Positions 23,211-33,405 of a stretch of 64,000 bases of DNA are shown here, one piece after another (the first letter of the stretch is position 1; each line of letters begins with the position of its first letter). This stretch comes from Fulvia fulva (taxonomy: Eukaryota > Ascomycota > Dothideomycetes > Mycosphaerellales > Mycosphaerellaceae), in the NCBI RefSeq assembly GCF_020509005.1, contig NC_063018.1:3658001-3722000 (forward strand), read 5' to 3'. Both the position numbers and the translations under genes were made by a program. The notes below the pieces were generated by a model that had not been told where the DNA came from, did not search any database, and saw nothing but the letters and a program-made list of their open reading frames with translations.

Positions 23211-24595
23211 ATGGCTTCCATCGAATGTGGCGAGGACGCCGCAAAGCATTTTGCCTTTGCTCCAGGATACCGCAATCTCAATCACGGTACGTGTCCATAA
23301 GTGCAGACGTCCACGGCGAGCCATGACACCATTCAATCCCAGCCTGATCGACAGCTAACCACTGCCTTGAAGGGTCATACGGCACTTACCCCATCGAGGT
23401 TCGCGACGTGCTGCGGGCCTACCAAGAAGAAGTCGAAGCTCGCCCAGATGCCTTTGTTCGATACAAGTATCGCACCGGACTGCTGGACGAGTGTCGTGCC
23501 GCTATTGCACACTACCTGGAAGTTCCAACAGACACGTGTGTCTTCACGCCAAACACATCTACCGGTATTGACACCATCCTGCACAATCTGGTTTACTCTG
23601 AAGGCGATGTGGTGATATGCTTCAATACGATATATGTATCGTATGCATACACTCTGGACTATTTGTCGAAGACTACCCCAATGAGAGTGGAAAGCATCAA
23701 TTTCACGTATCCAGTTTCGGACGACATCCTCTGCCACTTGTTCGAGAAGACGATTGTATCCATCAAGAACAATGGTCAAACCCCCAAACTCGCCATCTTC
23801 GATACCATCAGCTCGTTACCGGGAGTTCGGATGCCATTCCAAAGACTGGTGAAGATCTGCCGAGATCATGGAGTTCTTTCCTTGCTGGATGGTGCTCACG
23901 GAGTAGGTCAAATCCAGCTTGACTTGACCAACGTGGACCCAGACTTCTTCCTCAGTAATTGTCACAAGTGGCTATACGTACCGCGAGGGTGTGCTGTCTT
24001 TTATGTTCCGAAGCGTAATCAGTCTCTGTCGAAAGTGACACTGCCGACTGGATACCACTACGGCGATGGCTTTGTTGCAAACTTTGCTTCTGTAGGAACA
24101 CTGGACGACACCCCATACCTTTGCGTTCCAGCAGCCATAGCTTGGCGCAAACGGATCACCTGGAAAGGGAAACAAGGCGATGCAGCCATCATGGACTATA
24201 TGGCAAATCTGGCACACGATGGAGGCTCCGCAGTAGCACGTATCTTGGAGACGGAAGTTCTTGAAAACAAAGAAGGCACTCTCGGCAACACTGCCTGCAC
24301 GAATGTCCGACTTCCGTTATCACTGGATGACCTTGCTGAAAACGACATGGCTACTGTTCATAAGATCGGTGACTGGATTATGCGTACCATCAACCTTGAG
24401 CACGACATCGCATTGAACATATTCCCATACGTTGGTGCCCTCTGGACCCGCCTCCATGCCCAGATATACTTGACACTTGCAGACTTTGAAGCTGCTGGCA
24501 TGATGTTGCATGTTGTGTGTGAGAGAGCTCAGAAGGGAGAATGGAAGACGGCATCTGCCAGAGCGACATACGACAAAAGCAACGGACACACTTGA
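23211..24595 (+). CDS. Class V aminotransferase-fold PLP enzyme, Egt2/isopenicillin-N-epimerase-like
   Basis: Two exons (23,211-23,286 and 23,373-24,595; 86-bp intron) give 432 residues. The splice rebuilds the family start YRNLNHGSYGTYP. Then come PDAFVRYKYR, the TPNTSTGIDTILHNL segment, the cofactor aspartate in LLDGAHGVGQ, and the Schiff-base lysine in SNCHKWLYVPRGCAVFYV. Fungal proteins of this shape include Egt2, the hercynylcysteine sulphoxide lyase of ergothioneine synthesis, and uncharacterised isopenicillin-N-epimerase-like proteins. The sequence alone does not separate these, and no Egt1-like gene is nearby. Probably cytosolic, as no targeting signal was seen. Divergent from a P450. 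Confidence 0.87.
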
Positions 24596-24705
24596 AACGA
24601 TATACCACACAATCTTGCTTACACCTTGAATAATAGATGCTACAAAGCCTACGTACACTCCTCCCCCAGTCTATACGATCGCCAATTACAGCAGCACAAA
24701 AGCTC

Positions 24706-26262
24706 TCACATAGCCGCACCAACATCCTCCATCATGTATTCTTCACGACCAAGTCTCCCCACAATCTTCGGTCTCTGCTCGACTTCCATCTCAGCCAGCT
24801 CTTTGTGCAGCGAGCTCGTGCGTTCTAGGTCCATCTCAGCCAGCTCGGCCTGTAAATCCTCCATACCAGTCGGCTTCTGCCCCTCGTCAATGCTCCGCGT
24901 CAACGGCATCCTTCCGTCATCAACAACGCCTCCAGCGGTGCAACCGTACACAAGCTCGCGGTCGTGCCGATGTATGCCTGGGCGACAAGCGGGAGGATCA
25001 CACTTCCGGTCCGTGACGAAGTTGACCGCTCGCAGCATCCAGTCCCGGAAGAATTGGCCGCAGCCCGGAGGCAGCGAGGTTTCGATCAATGGCTGTCCGT
25101 AATTGCACCTGACCCTCTTGAGGATGTCGTCGATCAGCAAAACGACCATGGTTTCTGGCATTTCTTCTCGGATGGAGCCCTCCTCAGCAAGAATCCTCTC
25201 GAGGTACTCCATGATGGCTGCAATGCTGCCATGTCTTGGGACTGATTGCGAGGCTGGCGAGATCAATTCGAATGTTGCAAATCCTCTCAGTGCCGCTCGG
25301 ATGGCATCGAGCAAAGTCTTGCCATCGAAGCCGTACTTCACCGGACTCGGACTTCGATCGAGCTTGGTCCAGTGATCGTGGATGCGCGCTGCTCTCTTGC
25401 ACCTCTTACTCGCCAGCCTCACTTCGTAGGGCAACACTTCCGCACCGGTCAGGAATCGCGTGCCACAGATCTGACAGCATGCCGATGCGCAGTCGTCCTC
25501 GCTCATAGCAGCGATCGCAGCGTGTGTGGTTGACAACTCATGGCCGCAGGGAAGAATGTAGCGCACTGATTCCATGCCACAAGCCGCGTCGCATGGCAGA
25601 CGGCTCAACTTTTCAAGAAAGACGTGCTCCACATCGGTCTTGTGCGATGATGCCCACTCTACGTCCCACGATGCTTCCTCGTCCCTGACGAAGGAATAGC
25701 CATGCCAATCAGACAACTGTCCCCGCACATGGTAGTAGGCTCGGAGGGACTCGCGCGAGAGCAGGTGCCGGACCATTGAGATGCAGCCGTTGCTCTTTAC
25801 TGCATCGAACAGCATCTCCATGTTTTCGAGACCTAAGTCGAAAGTGCGAGTGCTGGTCTGGCCGTCCTTCGTTATAGTCTCGAGCTGGAATCTGGTAATG
25901 AAACGCCGACTGTTCCTGTCGAAGAATGGGACGATGGCCAGCTTGGAGCGCCCTGCCACATACACTAGATCCTCGATCCCCTTTAGGAGCTCGCCGTGTG
26001 CGCCGTCTTCTGCTAGCAGCCCGGAGGCGATGCTCGAGGACACGATCGCGTGGAAACTTGTGTCGATCAGACCAAGCGAGGCTGGATTCTTGGGCGGACG
26101 ACTCATGTATGCAGCATACTTGGGTGGATCTAGACACGGGACTGTGTCTCGGTCAGGGAGCAGATTACATGCCGGGCAGACGAGTTCGACGACATGAGTG
26201 TGAGTTGGTGCGTTTTGCAGCTGAAGATTATCGAAGTGCGACAGCAGTTGTTCGAGTGACAT
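24706..26262 (-). CDS. RING-like finger protein, tandem family copy 1
   Basis: Single exon, 518 residues, family not recognised. It begins MSLEQLLSHFDNLQLQ, then has LLPDRDTV.CLDPPKYA near 35-50 and a helical block RHLLSRESLRAYYHVRGQL near 165-183. A RING-like half-finger follows, LPCGH at 237-241 and CCQICG at 262-267. The C-terminal module is WMLRAVNFVTDRKC, with an acidic/leucine tail LAEMDLERTSSLHKELAEM. The same blocks recur in the same order in the next two genes, so this is one of three tandem paralogues. LPCGH plus CxxC suggests zinc binding and perhaps an E3-type role, but a full RING consensus is not visible. Likely intracellular, with no signal peptide or TM. Confidence 0.82.
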   Translation of the reverse strand: MSLEQLLSHFDNLQLQNAPTHTHVVELVCPACNLLPDRDTVPCLDPPKYAAYMSRPPKNPASLGLIDTSFHAIVSSSIASGLLAEDGAHGELLKGIEDLVYVAGRSKLAIVPFFDRNSRRFITRFQLETITKDGQTSTRTFDLGLENMEMLFDAVKSNGCISMVRHLLSRESLRAYYHVRGQLSDWHGYSFVRDEEASWDVEWASSHKTDVEHVFLEKLSRLPCDAACGMESVRYILPCGHELSTTHAAIAAMSEDDCASACCQICGTRFLTGAEVLPYEVRLASKRCKRAARIHDHWTKLDRSPSPVKYGFDGKTLLDAIRAALRGFATFELISPASQSVPRHGSIAAIMEYLERILAEEGSIREEMPETMVVLLIDDILKRVRCNYGQPLIETSLPPGCGQFFRDWMLRAVNFVTDRKCDPPACRPGIHRHDRELVYGCTAGGVVDDGRMPLTRSIDEGQKPTGMEDLQAELAEMDLERTSSLHKELAEMEVEQRPKIVGRLGREEYMMEDVGAAM

Positions 26263-26728
26263 CTTGAGGTTGCGTGCAATGTTGTTGTAAGTTGGCGCGG
26301 ATATCTGAAAGAAGAAGCGAAAGGGTGAAAGTGCGTATTATGAGGAGACACGAAGGCATGATGTGTTGTCGGCACATCCCGAAGCCCGCTCGACAAGTGA
26401 ATGATCTCGAAGCACGAGCCATGACACGTGACAGCTCTTTGCTTAGCCAATTCACTACATCGGTCCGTCATGGTCGGCAATGCTGTATAAATGGTTGATA
26501 GTACGTTGAATATAGCTGAGAGAGATGGAGAGTCGTGGACATTGCAGCAGGCGGGAGCTCGTCAGCACTTTGTAGGCCATCAACTTCGCTGCGTGTCTCA
26601 AAACGTGTCGTAGTGCAAGCATGAGCTTCTTTGAGATATAAGTCATGGAACTGAGGGTACATTTGCATAATCAGCTACGGTAATATTGACCGGTCCAGTG
26701 CTCACCGCCATTGTAAATCCAGTCTGCG
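26263..26728. other. intergenic between tandem paralogues 1 and 2
   Basis: About 470 bp; no supportable gene. It holds the promoter of copy 1 and the 3' UTR of copy 2. Confidence 0.5.
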
Positions 26729-28255
26729 CTACAGCTCTTCGTCGAGCTCTTCATCGTCCTGCTCTTTCTCGATATCCATCGAGTCAAGTAATGCATGTAG
26801 CGCCGACGTTCCCTCCAAATCCATCTCTTCCATGTCAGCATTGAGAGCATCCATATCAACGTCCACGTGCTGCTGCTCATCGCTGTGTTCTGCTAGTGGT
26901 TGCTCACCCTCTCCACCGGCCTGCCACAGTGCTGGATTGTACATCAGCTTTCCACCATGACGATGGACACCGAGGTGGCTGGCCTTCATCTCGTTACACT
27001 CGCGATCGCACAGGAAGTTGACAGCTCTGCACAACCAGGCATAAAGAAACTTGACGAATGCCGGCGATACAAACGTGATGCTTAGTGGCCTCCCATTCGC
27101 GTCGGATACAGTCTCGAGTGCGTCCTGAATTAAGTAGTCCACGAGGATCTCCGACCTCTGATTCATCCAGACGCTTTCGTCCGACAAAAAGCTCTCAAAG
27201 TGCTGCATAATGCTCTGGGTGTATGCAGTCGCCGCGAAACAGAGTGAAGGTGGTGCGACCAGATCCGAAACCATGAAGCTACCAAGTGCCGCTCGAATGG
27301 CGGTTGCGAGGGATTTGCCTTCGAAGTTGCGTGTGTGAACGCTTGGAACATGGTCGAGACTAATCCAGTGAGCGTTCTTGCGTTGCCGCTTGTGGCGTTC
27401 AAGACTTTCGACTGCAACCTCGACTTCGTAGAGAACACGGTACTGCAGCACAGGAGCCTCACAGTGGGGACATGCTATGGTGCTATATTCTTCATAGTAC
27501 ATCTGCCCGAGAATGGAAGTCGAAGTGTGCATGACATGTCCGCAAGGGAGCTGCAGGCGCAATGCGTTCCGCTCACCAGTCGCAGAGTCGGGGAATACAG
27601 ACTTCACACGTGAGTGGAAGGCGTCTCGAAGATTGAAGCGCTGTGACTCGCTCCAAACTGTCTCCCATCTTCGCTCTTCCTCGAATGCTGATGCGATCCC
27701 GTACTGATCGGTCAGTTGTTTTCTGACATGATAGTACGCAAGCTCGGAGCTGCGAGAGACCAGATGCTGTAGAAGTGAAACCCAGTCGTGCATCGGGGCC
27801 AGCCCGAAGAGCATGCAGCTTTCGTTGGAGTCCAATTTGAAGTATCTGGACGAGCTGAAGCCGCTGACGGTAGTCGTTGTTAGGCGGTATAGGTAGACGA
27901 CTTCGCTGGTCGCTTCGTCGAAGTACGAGGCGACGCTCAAGACAGATAACCCTCCCAACCTTGGAAGATCTACAACTGCGTCAAGCAGGACTTGATGTGG
28001 TGCGGTGCCTGCTGTGGGAGCAATCGTGTGCGGTGTGAGCACGACGGGAAAGTCGAGGTCGAGTATTCCAGAGACACGGCGATCCTCGGGTGGCTCACAG
28101 CGATGAGTGACATCCTTTGGTGGCTCCAGATAGAGATGAGAGCCATCTGGTAGTAGCGAGCCGATTGGAAACTCGAGCTTCAACACATGATGTTGTTGTT
28201 CTGAGCCGTTGCAGTTGAGGTTGCTCAAGCGCGAGAAGATTTGATCAAGCGACAT
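26729..28255 (-). CDS. RING-like finger protein, tandem family copy 2
   Basis: Single exon, 508 residues, collinear with its neighbours. The start is MSLDQIFSRLSNL, followed by EFPIGSLLPDG and LEPPKDVTHRCEPPED, the helical block QHLVSRSSELAYYHVRKQLTD, and the finger LQLPCGHVMHTSTS..ACPHCEAP. The C-terminal module is WLCRAVNFLCDRECNEM then LGVHRHGGKLMYNPALW, and the tail is EEMDLEGTSALHALLDSM ending in an acidic run. The finger of this copy (CPHC) is the most RING-like of the three. Function unknown. Spacing and same-strand order suggest unequal crossing-over; identity between copies looks low, so the duplication is not recent. Confidence 0.82.
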   Translation of the reverse strand: MSLDQIFSRLSNLNCNGSEQQHHVLKLEFPIGSLLPDGSHLYLEPPKDVTHRCEPPEDRRVSGILDLDFPVVLTPHTIAPTAGTAPHQVLLDAVVDLPRLGGLSVLSVASYFDEATSEVVYLYRLTTTTVSGFSSSRYFKLDSNESCMLFGLAPMHDWVSLLQHLVSRSSELAYYHVRKQLTDQYGIASAFEEERRWETVWSESQRFNLRDAFHSRVKSVFPDSATGERNALRLQLPCGHVMHTSTSILGQMYYEEYSTIACPHCEAPVLQYRVLYEVEVAVESLERHKRQRKNAHWISLDHVPSVHTRNFEGKSLATAIRAALGSFMVSDLVAPPSLCFAATAYTQSIMQHFESFLSDESVWMNQRSEILVDYLIQDALETVSDANGRPLSITFVSPAFVKFLYAWLCRAVNFLCDRECNEMKASHLGVHRHGGKLMYNPALWQAGGEGEQPLAEHSDEQQHVDVDMDALNADMEEMDLEGTSALHALLDSMDIEKEQDDEELDEEL

Positions 28256-28760
28256 GACTGCTGGATGTATCGAAAGTGATTGATGGTGGATGAGTTGCGA
28301 AGATTGAGATGGGTACTAGGGCTTCAAGAGCGACTCCGTATAGTGTGTATGGGCGTGAAGTGTTGTGTGCCAACATATTCACTGTCAACATGAATGGCGT
28401 CAGGGCGGCCTCCACTGGTGCAGGTGAATGACGCCCCAGCCCAGCGACTTTCCCTGGTTCCGTGCAGTGTATGAATGCCATGGTTGACATACTGTATCTC
28501 GCTCGAGATATTTCGGTAACATGAGTCGTCCAGCAGTAGGCGTAGAGCACCATACAGGCGGCTGTCTAGATGGGCAGCGCATCTCATGGTGAGGACAATG
28601 AGACATAGACAGGCCGTAACAAAGAAGTGTGGACTCGTCTCGTCTCAGTATCTGTCGGCAGCACTCGCAGACAACTCGCCAGAAAGTAGCCGCTATGACT
28701 ACGAGACGAAGTATGGTCAGCATGATAAGATACCCAATTGCGCAATGCTATCTACTCACA
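28256..28760. other. intergenic between tandem paralogues 2 and 3
   Basis: About 500 bp with no supportable gene; promoter of copy 2 and 3' UTR of copy 3. Confidence 0.5.
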
Positions 28761-30335
28761 TCAGAGAATGTCATCTTCTTGCCCTGCAAGATTTTCAACA
28801 TTCCTGTCATGGTCTGCAGTCTTGGCTTGATGATCGAGATCCATCGCCCCCAAGCGTGTACTCAAGGTGTTTGGCGTTGCTCCGATAAAACTGGTCTCTG
28901 TCATGGCAGCTTCCAAGCTCCCCATTTCTGTGGCACTGTTGTCTTCCAGAGGGGCCTCCCCCTCTTCACCGATCTCCCAAAGCGCCGAGTTATACATCAG
29001 CATACTGCTGTGGTGATGGAATCCCAGGTGATCAGTCTCTTCGTTCCGACACTGGCGCTCGGCGAGGAAGTTTACAGCTCTGGTCAGCCAGGCAACAAGG
29101 CCCTTCACAAGACCTGGATGTAGCGAAGTCTGGTGGAGTAGTACTTGCTTTCCATCTATATCGCGCACCGGTGTGTCGACGGCAAATTGCAACAAGAGTG
29201 CCACAAGTCTCTCTGGGTCGTGAGCCATGTAATAGTCCGTCTGGGAGAAGCTTGTGGTGAAGTTATCCAGTATCATCCGTACGGTGTCCATCGATGTCAA
29301 TGATAGCGATGCCGGACATAGTAGAGTTGGCGCTTCGAAGCTTGCTAGTGCCTCGACGAGCACTTTTGAAAGGCTTGCGGTGTGCAACCCCCTTGACTCC
29401 GAATTTGGGGAGTGGTCAAGACTCGTCCAGTCGTGGTTCTTTTGCACAGAAGCATCAGCCTCACGTCTTTCCTTCGCGAGTCTGTACGCAAGACAGTCTT
29501 CCACAGACAGTACCGGCTTCTTGCAGATGTTACAGCAGTCAGACAAGCACTCGTCGAATGTGAGAGTCTTCAGCGTGTCCAGAGCTATTCGCTTGGTATG
29601 GCTGCAAGGAAGCTTCAAGTCCACCAGATCCTCGGCATCACCGTCTGTTGCGTAGCGAGGCGACACTTTGCGAAGGTATAGCTCTTGGGGCGAGAATTCA
29701 AGTTTCGGCGGTCTATCCCACTCATCATTCCACTGGTACTCATCGCGGTCGAGAATATCTGGGTCGAAGTCCAGCAAGTGGTCATGAACGTGATAACAGG
29801 CACGATCTGACGCCCTGGTGATGAGATGATCCAGCATCGCGATCCATTCTATCGTCTCTGTATGGCCGAACAGTGCATCCATCTCGGGTGATGTCAGCTC
29901 GAAGTCCAGCACCGTTTCCATAGATTTTGTGGTCAACCTGATGCGAAAGATCAGGTCGGCTACCAAGTCGTCAAAGAACGAGACAACTTGAAGTTTTGAA
30001 TGGCCAGAGACGAGCGCACATTCGTTGATCGCGCTCATGAGGGCGACCATGGCCTGTGGCACTCGTCTGCGAGTTCCTTGACATGTTGGGCATTCAGTCT
30101 TTGGTAGCTCGACAAAGAATGTCGGAGATGCGAGTCCGAGACTCGTTCGCTCCTCTGCTGGCTTGTTACGATGCGCCACATGCAATGGCTCCATCAGGTA
30201 TGGTGCATCGATGGTGTCGGGAAGAAGTTCCCCCACTGGATACTCGAGTTGCAGGAAGTGGGTCGCATCCTCCTGCGCGTTGAAATCGACGGCCGCGAGC
30301 TGTGCGATGATCCGGGCGACTGACAGGTCCGACAT
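28761..30335 (-). CDS. RING-like finger protein, tandem family copy 3
   Basis: Single exon. The frame is open to 30,464, but I place the start at the ATG ending at 30,335 (MSDLSVARIIAQLAAVDF). There it aligns with the starts of the other two copies and gives 524 residues. Shared blocks are LEYPVGELLPD with a following MEPLHVAHRNKPAEERTSLGL, the helical block DHLITRASDRACYHVHDHL, the finger LKLPCSHTKRIALD..CCNICKKPV, and the C-terminal WLTRAVNFLAERQCRN with LGFHHHSSMLMYNSALW. LPCGH is here LPCSH. An extra pair of cysteines (CPTCQGTRRR) precedes the middle region. No function can be assigned. Confidence 0.8.
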   Translation of the reverse strand: MSDLSVARIIAQLAAVDFNAQEDATHFLQLEYPVGELLPDTIDAPYLMEPLHVAHRNKPAEERTSLGLASPTFFVELPKTECPTCQGTRRRVPQAMVALMSAINECALVSGHSKLQVVSFFDDLVADLIFRIRLTTKSMETVLDFELTSPEMDALFGHTETIEWIAMLDHLITRASDRACYHVHDHLLDFDPDILDRDEYQWNDEWDRPPKLEFSPQELYLRKVSPRYATDGDAEDLVDLKLPCSHTKRIALDTLKTLTFDECLSDCCNICKKPVLSVEDCLAYRLAKERREADASVQKNHDWTSLDHSPNSESRGLHTASLSKVLVEALASFEAPTLLCPASLSLTSMDTVRMILDNFTTSFSQTDYYMAHDPERLVALLLQFAVDTPVRDIDGKQVLLHQTSLHPGLVKGLVAWLTRAVNFLAERQCRNEETDHLGFHHHSSMLMYNSALWEIGEEGEAPLEDNSATEMGSLEAAMTETSFIGATPNTLSTRLGAMDLDHQAKTADHDRNVENLAGQEDDIL

Positions 30336-30791
30336 GATAGTGACGATGCCGTGAAAAGTTGTGGCTGGAAATTGTAGTGTTTGGTCGCATGAGCCGAAGA
30401 GTAAAGTAGTTGTTGGACCCAGATGTGTCAGGTGTTGTCTCTTTGTGGGTATAAATGACCCCACTCGAAGTGAATGCCATCGAAGTGAATGCCAAGGAAG
30501 TGAATGTGTGTGTACATGTCCAATAGGTAGGACCTCAGAGGGTGGAATAGCAGAACATCGTCAAGCTTTGGCAAGAAGTCTCGGGTAGAGGTACTCGTGG
30601 TCAGTGAATGCCTGCTCTTTGTTGTTAGTCGCAGGATCAGCGTGTCTCAAAGGACAAGAGAGTGGCAAACATGGGTAGATGTCGCAGCAGAAGATGCCGT
30701 TTTGTCCGCGCTGTTATCCAGGAGACTGACTTCGATATCCGGAAGTGTCACCAGCTCGCAACTCTGGGAACAGCGACTAGATCTTATCAAC
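30336..30791. other. intergenic with a short tandem repeat
   Basis: About 455 bp without a supportable gene between paralogue 3 and Dus4. Near 30,466-30,512 a roughly 14-bp unit (CGAAGTGAATGCC) occurs about three times in tandem. Confidence 0.5.
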
Positions 30792-31961
30792 TTATCCGTT
30801 GAATGTGATCTCCACGTAGTCAATCAAGTCCACCAAGTCCTTACACGCCATCAGGCGCTTCTTCTCCTTCTTCGTCATGCCAGGCATCCGCGCAGTCATC
30901 TCGCCAATATGATGCAACACCAGCGGGTACGGTATCGGGCATTTGACAGCCCATGCCATGAAGTCATGTACACACTGCACTGGTGTCACTTCAAAGCCCG
31001 CAAAGAGAGCAGGATTCTCCAGCATGCCACGAGCTGCCATGACTCCATCCGCCAGAGCGAGCTCCGCGATCTTATTGACGTCGCAGAGCGTGTACGCATC
31101 GCCGTTCGCAAACATCGGCACGTTGATGTAAGGCCGAAGCTTGCGGACCGCTTCGTAGTCTGGTGGAGTACTTGAGCGCTGACTGCGTGTGCGGCCATGG
31201 ACGGTGATGTAGTCGACTCCAGCTTCTTGCACAATCTCGACCCAGCGCGTCGTCTGAGCGAGGTCCTTGTGGAGGCGAATCTTGACACTCACACTCTTGT
31301 CGGATGGGAGTCGTGCTTTGGTCATTCTCACCATCTCAGCTACGACCTCTGGATTCTCCATGAGTGAGCAACCAATACCTTCTTTGATCGCCCAGCTTTG
31401 CGGACAGCCGCAGTTCAGGTTGACGCCATCTACCCAAGGAGATATAAGTTCGGCAGCACGAGCGAATTCTGTCGGGTCTGAAGCTGCGAATTGAGCTATC
31501 ACTGCGTGTTCCCGGCCATCAGAAGTGGGCTGGCTCTCGATAGGATGTGTGGTGAAATCAGAAGCTCTTGCTATGTGAGATCGGTTGAACTCATGTGCGA
31601 GCATCATCGGAGTATAAGCTACGTCTGTGCCATACTGTCGAGCCAGAAGACGGAAAGGGAGCTTGCTGTATCTGGGAGCACTTTTAGCATCACCTCATGG
31701 GCGACTAGGTGAGACATCCGTACCTGACCATCGGTGCTGAGACTATATCACAGCTTAGCCTTATGTCGTCAAGGTCAAAGAGATGCACCTACTATTTAAG
31801 GGTCTTCCTTCCTCCTTGGCTGCTGCCAGAATTTTGAAGATGCTACAAGCCAAAGAAATGATCAGGAGATGTACTCAGCTGTGGCAAATATTACCATCAT
31901 ACCGTGGCCTGGTGGCAGCCGCGTCGACATTTGCCATGTCGCCGTTCTCGATGCTGCCCAT
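30792..31961 (-). CDS. DUS4: tRNA-dihydrouridine synthase, Dus4 type (tRNA positions 20a/20b)
   Basis: Four exons are needed: 31,903-31,961, 31,793-31,842, 31,724-31,742 (only 19 nt) and 30,792-31,671. They give 335 residues, near the Dus4 range. Joining restores the flavin-site opening EEGRPLNISAPMVRYSKLPF. Other hallmarks are the catalytic cysteine in NLNCGCPQSWA, the FMN-contacting lysine in SVKIRLHKD, VDYITVHGRTR and PMFANGD. The enzyme reduces uridine to dihydrouridine in the D-loop of tRNAs using FMN and NAD(P)H. The start MGSIENGDMANVDAAATRP was chosen because its donor site keeps phase with the next exon; a longer open frame upstream lacks support. Confidence 0.9.
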
Positions 31962-32162
31962 GTTTACGCTATCGTTGAGGAAGTGAGGTTGATGACTGAA
32001 AGTTGTTCCAGAACATCGCGCTCCAGCGACTGGCTTGGCTTCCGCGGACGCTAGCTCATGTGCACGCTCAGAGTCAGGTAAGAGATACCATTCTCGGCAG
32101 CTGTGTGGGTTAGAAGTTCCTGATTGTTGGGGTTTCCAGAAGAACAAATGCTAGAAGTTCTA

Positions 32163-32193
32163 CAGTCCTGGGCATAGTTTTTACAACCCCTGT
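32163..32193 (+). repeat. left TIR of Tc1/mariner element
   Basis: 31 bp, exact inverse complement of 33,373-33,403, adjoining TA. Confidence 0.93.
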
Positions 32194-32294
32194 ATTTACG
32201 CTAACCCCTTCCGGCTATAATGTCCATCTCAGAAGGTGTTGCTACCTTCAATCTCATTATCCACACACTCACACACGCGCTATCTATCGCCACC

Positions 32295-33323
32295 ATGCCG
32301 AAGGGACGCGTCTTTACCGAATTCGAGAAGGGCGAGATGTGGTCTCTTCACAAACACGCCCACTAGCCGCTGCAGCAGATTGCAGACGCCCTTCAAACTA
32401 ACGAAGGCTCTGTCTCTTCAGTAATCTCACGGCTTGAAAGAGTGCCACCTTCCACACCGAAGAAGAGAGGCCCACCACCTGTAATCAACACCTCCAAGCG
32501 TCAGCGACTTGTCCATCGAGCCACCACTGATGCTAACAGCCGCCGCCTACGATACGAACAGATTGCCGCGATAGAGGGCATCTTCAGCGACGTCCGGACA
32601 GTAAGAGCTGCGTTTGAGAAGGAGGGCTTCTCACGATATGTCGCAACACGCTAGCCGTTGTTGACTGAGAAACATAAGGAGGCACGGCTTCGATGGGCAA
32701 GGGCTCATATTAAATGGACAGTGGAACAGTGGGCTCAGGTCCTTTGGACAGATGAAGCTTCATTCAGGTGTGGAATATTCGGACAGGTCTATGTGCCACG
32801 CAGGGCAGATGAGGCTTATCACGAACACTGTCTTAAAGCACGCTTCCGCAAGTTCTCAGCCTGTATGATATGGGGCTGTATCTCTGCAGATAGACCTATG
32901 GAAGTCCATATATTCGAGAAGGGCTCTGTCGACGGTGAGGTGTATCGTAGCCAGATTGTCCCTCTTATCCACACGGCAATTGAGAAGCAGCGAGTGTCAA
33001 CAGGCTCGTAGGACTGCATTGTTATGCAAGACAACGCCTCAATCCACAAGGCGAAGGTAACGGTGAGTCTATTTAAGGAGAAGGGCCTACACCTTATGGA
33101 ATGGCCAGCCAATTCACCAGATCTCAGCCCTATTGAGAATCTATAGGCTCTTCTTAAGCATAGGGTAGGTGCTCATTTTCCTACAACACGAGATGAGGTA
33201 ATAGCTGCTATCAAGATTGAATGGGCCAAGCTCACACCTGAGGACATACAACGTATATGCAAGAGTATGCGAGAACGCTGCGAGGCAGTAATAGCCAACA
33301 ATGGAGGACATACCAGGTGGTGA
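32295..33323 (+). pseudogene. Tc1/mariner transposase with four in-frame TAG codons
   Basis: The 343-codon frame runs from ATG 32,295 to TGA 33,321-33,323 without a frameshift. It is cut by TAG at 32,364, 32,652, 33,009 and 33,144. The N-terminal helix-turn-helix reads FTEFEKGEMWSLHKHAH..LQQIADAL. The catalytic triad is intact: WTDEASFR, MQDNASIHK and SPDLSPIENL, with 34 residues between the second aspartate and the glutamate (DD34E). The fourth stop falls where Tc1 relatives have Trp after IENL; the others could be CAG or TGG. All four stops are the same codon, which fits light RIP rather than random decay. Confidence 0.9.
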
Positions 33324-33372
33324 GCTACGCCAAGCAGTGGATACATCCTTCTTAATGAGGAAAGGTGGAAGA

Positions 33373-33403
33373 ACAGGGGTTGTAAAAACTATGCCCAGGA
33401 CTG
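33373..33403 (-). repeat. right TIR of Tc1/mariner element
   Basis: 31 bp, exact inverse complement of 32,163-32,193, followed by TA. Confidence 0.93.
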
Positions 33404-33405
33404 TA

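Larger units (their letters stand above)
32163..33403 (+). mobile_element. Tc1/mariner-family DNA transposon, full length, inactivated
   Basis: The element is 1,241 bp with 31-bp perfect terminal inverted repeats (CAGTCCTGGGCATAGTTTTT... at the left; its complement at 33,373-33,403). TA flanks both sides (32,161-32,162 and 33,404-33,405), the standard target duplication of this superfamily. It holds one transposase frame with four TAG codons and no frameshift. It sits between Dus4 and the DUF1765 gene, outside both. Confidence 0.93.
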
